Assembly (NCBI RefSeq): GCF_018613895.1
Contig: NZ_JAGGPH010000009.1
Location: forward strand, 186,001-250,000
DNA from: Curtobacterium sp. ISL-83
GTDB taxonomy: Bacteria > Actinomycetota > Actinomycetes > Actinomycetales > Microbacteriaceae
Length of the DNA stretch: 64,000 bases
Direction: 5' to 3'
The number at the start of each line of letters is the position of its first letter. The first letter of the stretch is position 1. The translations under genes were made by a program, and so were the position numbers. The notes under the pieces are model-generated. The model searched no databases. It was given only the letters and a program-made list of their open reading frames with translations, and was not told the origin of the DNA. This document shows positions 60,838-64,000 of the stretch, piece by piece.

Positions 60838-61620
60838 TCACTCGCCCGGCAGGCGCACCTTCGACCCGGTCGGCTCCCGCCGCCGATCCGCTGGCGGCAC
60901 GGCCGCGTCGGCAACGGCCGTGTCCGGAAGCGCGAGTGCCGCGAGTCGTGCTCGCTCCGCCCGCCCGAGCCGCACGAGCATGTCCGGCAGGGTGACGAGG
61001 TAGAGGAAGGCCCACGGCACCGCGAACCCGGTCACGACGCCCGCGGTCACGACGGCCGCACCAGCGAGACCGAGGGCACCGAAGAGCGGAGCGGCCCGCA
61101 CCAGCCGACGGACCAGCCCACGCTGCAGGAGCGGGGTGTCCGCCAGGATCGCGGCGCGGTCGTCGGGGTTGATCGGCGGCATGGTGCGGGCGAGGTACGG
61201 CTGCACCGACCACCGCACCGCGAGCTGCCAGTCCGGCCGGACCGTCCTGCCGTTGATGGTCGCCGCGGGGTCGACCGGCAGCGCCGTCCGCCAACACCCC
61301 ACCACGAGCAGGGCCGAGGCCAGGCCCAGCAGGGCGATCGCGATCACCGTGCGGACGGGGCCCGCGCCGGTCCAGCCCACGGTGAGCTGCAGCGCCGTCA
61401 GGCCCGCCACGACGATGACGGCGACCACGGCAGCCACCAGCCCCGACCCGCGGACGCGCCGTCGGTCGACCACCTGCCACACCTGCGCGCGGAACACGCC
61501 CCACCCGAGTCGGATCACGTCTCCGTCGTACTCCACCTGGTCGAGCGCCACCGGCGCGCACGCCGGACACGCCCGGACGCCCTCGGTCCCGCGCTCGCCG
61601 GGCAGCGGGGGGACGGGCAC
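60838..61620 (-). CDS. Membrane protein of unknown function
   Basis: A 260-residue protein with a soluble N-terminal part of about 50 residues (Cys pair in RACPACAP, possibly metal-binding), two helices near residues 60-105 (GLVAAVVAVIVVAGLTALQL), a soluble segment with QLAVRWSVQPYLARTMPPIN, and two further helices near 185-225. The C-terminus is charged and Arg-rich. No family is recognised. GTG 61620 is the most likely start, but support is weak. It is divergent from ohr. Confidence 0.6.
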   Translation of the reverse strand: MPVPPLPGERGTEGVRACPACAPVALDQVEYDGDVIRLGWGVFRAQVWQVVDRRRVRGSGLVAAVVAVIVVAGLTALQLTVGWTGAGPVRTVIAIALLGLASALLVVGCWRTALPVDPAATINGRTVRPDWQLAVRWSVQPYLARTMPPINPDDRAAILADTPLLQRGLVRRLVRAAPLFGALGLAGAAVVTAGVVTGFAVPWAFLYLVTLPDMLVRLGRAERARLAALALPDTAVADAAVPPADRRREPTGSKVRLPGE

Positions 61621-61659
61621 GCCCAGCAAGCGTCCAGACGCGCACGATGACCTCGGGGC

Positions 61660-62085
61660 ATGACTCTCGACATCGTCTACACCGCAGCAGCCCACGCCAC
61701 CGGAGGCGGACGCGACGGTCACGTCCGCAGCGAGGACGACCGCCTCGACCTCGACACCCGTCCGCCGAAGGAGATGGGCGGCAGCGGCGAGGGCACGAAC
61801 CCGGAGCAGCTGTTCGCCGCCGGGTACGCCGCGTGCTTCCTCGGTGCGCTGCACGCCGCGGGCCGTGAGCTGGACCTGGACACCACGGGCGCCGAGGTCT
61901 CGGCCGAGGTCAGCATCGGTGGCGACGGAACCGGTGCCTTCGGCCTCGCGGTCGAGCTCGACGTCTACGCCCCGGCGACGCCCGCCGAGCAGCGCGGACG
62001 CCTGGCGGAGCGCGCGCACGAGATCTGCCCGTACTCGAACGCCACCCGGGGCAACATCACCGTCACCCTGTCCCTCGTCGACTAG
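61660..62085 (+). CDS. ohr: Organic hydroperoxide resistance protein (Ohr, OsmC family)
   Basis: A 141-residue thiol peroxidase. Both catalytic cysteines are in their motifs: AAGYAACFLGALHAAG and AHEICPYSNATRGNITVTL. The N-terminus IVYTAAAHATGGGRDGHVRS is typical. It reduces organic hydroperoxides in the cytosol. No OhrR gene is adjacent. The ATG at 61660 has no good ribosome site, so a leaderless or very short leader is likely. Confidence 0.95.
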   Translation: MTLDIVYTAAAHATGGGRDGHVRSEDDRLDLDTRPPKEMGGSGEGTNPEQLFAAGYAACFLGALHAAGRELDLDTTGAEVSAEVSIGGDGTGAFGLAVELDVYAPATPAEQRGRLAERAHEICPYSNATRGNITVTLSLVD

Positions 62086-62095
62086 CGTGCCGGGC

Positions 62096-62485
62096 GTGCC
62101 CCTCGACGCCGCTGCTCGCTGCCCCTGCCTGAGCGGGAACCCGTACGGCGAGTGCTGCGGGCCCCTCCACGGCGGGGCAGCGGCGCCGACCGCGGAGCGC
62201 CTGATGCGCTCCCGGTTCTCGGCGTTCGCGCTCGGGCTCCCGGAGTACCTCCTGCTGACGTGGCACCCGCGGACGCGACCGTCGTCGCTGACGCTCGACG
62301 ACGGGCAGCGTTGGACCCGGTTGGACATCCTGTCGACCCGGTCTGGAGGCCCGTTCGACGCCCAGGGCACGGTCGCGTTCCGCGCGTGGTGGCGATCCGA
62401 CACCGAGCGGGGCACGCTCGAGGAGACGAGCGAGTTCGTCCGCGAGGGCGGCCGGTGGTTCTACGTGGACGGCGTCGTGGCCTGA
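62096..62485 (+). CDS. YchJ-like protein with SEC-C-type metal site (UPF0225)
   Basis: A 129-residue protein. The N-terminal CPCLSGNPYGECCGPLHGG is a SEC-C zinc-binding motif, followed by AERLMRSRFSAFALGLPEYL and the NTF2-like core of YchJ with FRAWWRS, ending FVREGGRWFYVDG. The function is unknown; members are small cytosolic proteins. Two GTGs (62087, 62096) are possible. TAGCGT at 62083-62088 would be the -10 element for the second, which is chosen. Confidence 0.85.
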   Translation: MPLDAAARCPCLSGNPYGECCGPLHGGAAAPTAERLMRSRFSAFALGLPEYLLLTWHPRTRPSSLTLDDGQRWTRLDILSTRSGGPFDAQGTVAFRAWWRSDTERGTLEETSEFVREGGRWFYVDGVVA

Positions 62486-62503
62486 CCGGCGGCGGGGTCG
62501 CCC

Positions 62504-63370
62504 CTACGCGTGGATGACGGGAGGCAGCCCGACCGCCGCGCGCATCGTCCGTCGGACCGTGGCCTCGTCCGGCAGGAGCTGGTCCTCGTCGCCCGTCAGG
62601 AAGAACCGGATCTGCCCGATCGCCTGCTCGGCGAGCATGTCGAGTCCGTTGAGCACCCGACCGCCCGCACCTGACCAGCGCTCGGACGCCGCGGTCGGCC
62701 ACGGCTCGTACGCCACGTCGAACAGGACGGCGTCGGAGCCGGACGGCACGAGGTCGAGGTCGTCCGCCGCACCGCCGGGCAGCGTCGAGACGACGAAGCC
62801 GTGCCGGGTGCCGGGCAGGTCGGTCAGCGGCAGGACCTCGAGCGAGACGCCGAGCCGCACCGCGAGCGCGACGAGCGATCCCGCCCGCGAGGTGTCGCGG
62901 ACGAAGACCCGCACGAGCCGCGCACCGAGCCGGACCGCCGCGGTGAGGGCGCTCGCGGCCGTGGCGCCTCCGCCGAGGACGGTCGCCTCGCCCGGCACGT
63001 GTCCGAGGGCTTCGACGGGGCGGACGAGTCCTTCGACATCGGTGTTCGCGCCGGCCCGCAGCACGGTGGACCCCGACTGCCGGAAGACGACCGTGTTCGC
63101 CACCCCGAGCTCGTCGACGAGCGGCGTCGTCCGGTCGAGCATCGGCAGGACCTCGCGCTTGAGCGGCATCGTCAAGCTCAGGCCGCGCCATTCCGGACCC
63201 AGCCCCGCGATGAACGCGTCGAGCCCACCGGAGGCGACCTCGTGCCTCCCGTACGTGAACGGCACCCCGAGGACCGCGTAGGCCGCCGCGTGGAGCGTGG
63301 GGGAGAGCGAGTGCGCGATGGGGGAGCCGAGGACTGCCAGGCGTGTCCGCTCGGGATCGGGGTACAGCAC
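62504..63370 (-). CDS. aroE: Shikimate dehydrogenase
   Basis: A 288-residue enzyme reducing dehydroshikimate with NADPH in aromatic amino acid synthesis. Substrate motifs LAVLGSPIAHSLSPTLHAAA and GLSLTMPLKREVLP (catalytic Lys), then NTVVF, GANTDVEGL, the nucleotide loop VLGGGATAASAL and the late NGLDMLAEQAIGQIRFF are all present. Two GTGs, 63376 and 63370, can start it. TAGGCT (63377-63382) touches the first and lies 6 bases before the second, so 63370 is preferred as a leaderless start. Confidence 0.93.
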   Translation of the reverse strand: MLYPDPERTRLAVLGSPIAHSLSPTLHAAAYAVLGVPFTYGRHEVASGGLDAFIAGLGPEWRGLSLTMPLKREVLPMLDRTTPLVDELGVANTVVFRQSGSTVLRAGANTDVEGLVRPVEALGHVPGEATVLGGGATAASALTAAVRLGARLVRVFVRDTSRAGSLVALAVRLGVSLEVLPLTDLPGTRHGFVVSTLPGGAADDLDLVPSGSDAVLFDVAYEPWPTAASERWSGAGGRVLNGLDMLAEQAIGQIRFFLTGDEDQLLPDEATVRRTMRAAVGLPPVIHA

Positions 63371-63405
63371 GTCCACAGCCTAACGAGGCTGTTCTCGGCG
63401 GGGCC

Positions 63406-63424
63406 TTAGGTTAGGCTTACCTAT
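63406..63424 (+). promoter_or_regulatory. DtxR/IdeR-type iron box overlapping a leaderless promoter
   Basis: The 19-mer matches the iron-box consensus at 17 positions. It contains TAGGCT (63412-63417), a -10 element placed 7 bases before the GTG at 63425, so bound repressor would cover the promoter. Confidence 0.85.
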
Positions 63425-64000
63425 GTGATCAGCTCCTCTTCCCCCAAGCGTCGGCTCCGTCGCGTGCTCGCTGCCGCGGGCGCTGTCGTCGCCGCCTCGC
63501 TCGTCCTCGCCGGGTGCGCCTCCGGTTCCGGCTCCTCGTCCGACGACGCGTCGACGAAGGCCGGCGGGCAGTTCCCGGTCTCCATCACGACCGCCCTCGG
63601 CACGACGACGATCAAGTCGCAGCCGAAGCGCGTCGTCGCCCTCGGCTGGGGTGACGCCGAGACGGCGCTCGAGCTCGGCGTGCAGCCGGTCGGTGCCAGC
63701 GACTGGCTCGCCTTCGGTGGCGACGGTGTCGGGCCGTGGCTGAAGGGTGCGTACGAGAAGTCGCCGAAGATCATCCAGACGCTCGAGCCCAGCTACGAGG
63801 ACATCCTCGCCCTCAAGCCGGACCTGATCCTCGACGTCAAGTCGTCGGGCGACAAGGACCGCTACGCCAAGCTGTCCGCGATCGCCCCCACCGTGGCGGT
63901 CCCGAAGGGCGCGGAGAACTACCTCGCGAGCACGACGCAGCAGACCACGATGATCGCGAAGGCACTCGGCAAGGAGCAGGCCGGCAAGAAGCTGCTGTCC
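63425..64000 (+). CDS. Iron-siderophore ABC transporter substrate-binding lipoprotein (3' partial)
   Basis: The first 192 residues are seen; the gene runs off the window. A signal peptide with lipobox (VLAAAGAVVAASLVLAGCAS, Cys about residue 31) is followed by the FecB/FepB fold: PKRVVALGWGDAETALELGV, PSYEDILALKPDLILDVKSS and YAKLSAIAPTVAVP. It should bind ferric siderophores for an ABC importer whose genes probably follow. GTG 63425 is the only start in frame at this position and fits the iron-box promoter. Confidence 0.92.
   Translation, partial: MISSSSPKRRLRRVLAAAGAVVAASLVLAGCASGSGSSSDDASTKAGGQFPVSITTALGTTTIKSQPKRVVALGWGDAETALELGVQPVGASDWLAFGGDGVGPWLKGAYEKSPKIIQTLEPSYEDILALKPDLILDVKSSGDKDRYAKLSAIAPTVAVPKGAENYLASTTQQTTMIAKALGKEQAGKKLLS

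Noticed and set aside
63406-63417. Attachment site or phage boundary at the end of the window
   Set aside because: The repeated TTAGG blocks are explained by the iron box; no integrase or tRNA lies nearby.

Overview
The window is a 64 kb chromosomal segment from a high-GC Gram-positive bacterium. GC is about 70% by spot counts, with strong G/C third positions, many GTG starts and frequent 4-base ATGA/GTGA gene overlaps. LAFTG-type sorting signals, many apparently leaderless genes (TANNNT about 6-8 bases before the start codon), DtxR/IdeR-type iron boxes and a MT0933-like small protein all point to Actinobacteria, most likely a Microbacteriaceae such as Curtobacterium (inference; no rRNA gene is present to confirm it).

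Left part (1-18.0 kb): the C-terminal part of a surface protein with an LAFTG signal; a nitroreductase; an auxin-efflux-type carrier; exonuclease III; a tightly overlapping five-gene Asp23/Gls24-AmaP-like envelope stress operon (4440-6811); a phosphotransferase-like protein; an M23 peptidase with a coiled coil; a large membrane protein; pyrE overlapping a 790-residue septum-formation-domain protein; and a HEAT-repeat protein. A manganese-metabolism block follows: a yybP-ykoY (Mn2+) riboswitch before a cation exchanger, then a convergent MntR-type regulator.

Middle part (18.1-40 kb): an iron block (EfeO, DyP peroxidase EfeB, wall-anchored phosphoesterase; no EfeU permease seen), a HAD phosphatase, a TrmH methyltransferase, a ZIP transporter behind an iron box, a LacI regulator with a uronate-dehydrogenase-like enzyme, a TetR / degenerate ABC ATPase / YhgE operon, a 1225-residue secreted subtilase, two very small genes around a 48-bp perfect palindrome, purA with a Wzb-like phosphatase, a membrane PP2C phosphatase and a CPBP protease.

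Right part (40-64 kb): a large exopolysaccharide locus (40122-57070) that resembles the enterobacterial colanic acid locus: Wzc-like kinase, WcaJ-like initiating transferase, WcaC/WcaE/WcaI-like glycosyltransferases, WcaB- and WcaF-like acetyltransferases, a polymerase, a flippase, a GT11 fucosyltransferase, and gmd/fcl to make GDP-L-fucose. Its centre has visibly lower GC than its flanks, as expected for an exchangeable serotype-like cassette. After it come a small abundant-looking LAFTG surface protein, a VanZ-like protein, a tandem pair of 109-residue paralogs of unknown function, a SRAP/HMCES protein, Ohr, a YchJ-like protein, aroE, and the start of an iron-siderophore binding lipoprotein under an iron box that runs off the end of the window.

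No CRISPR array, insertion sequence, prophage, tRNA or rRNA was seen.
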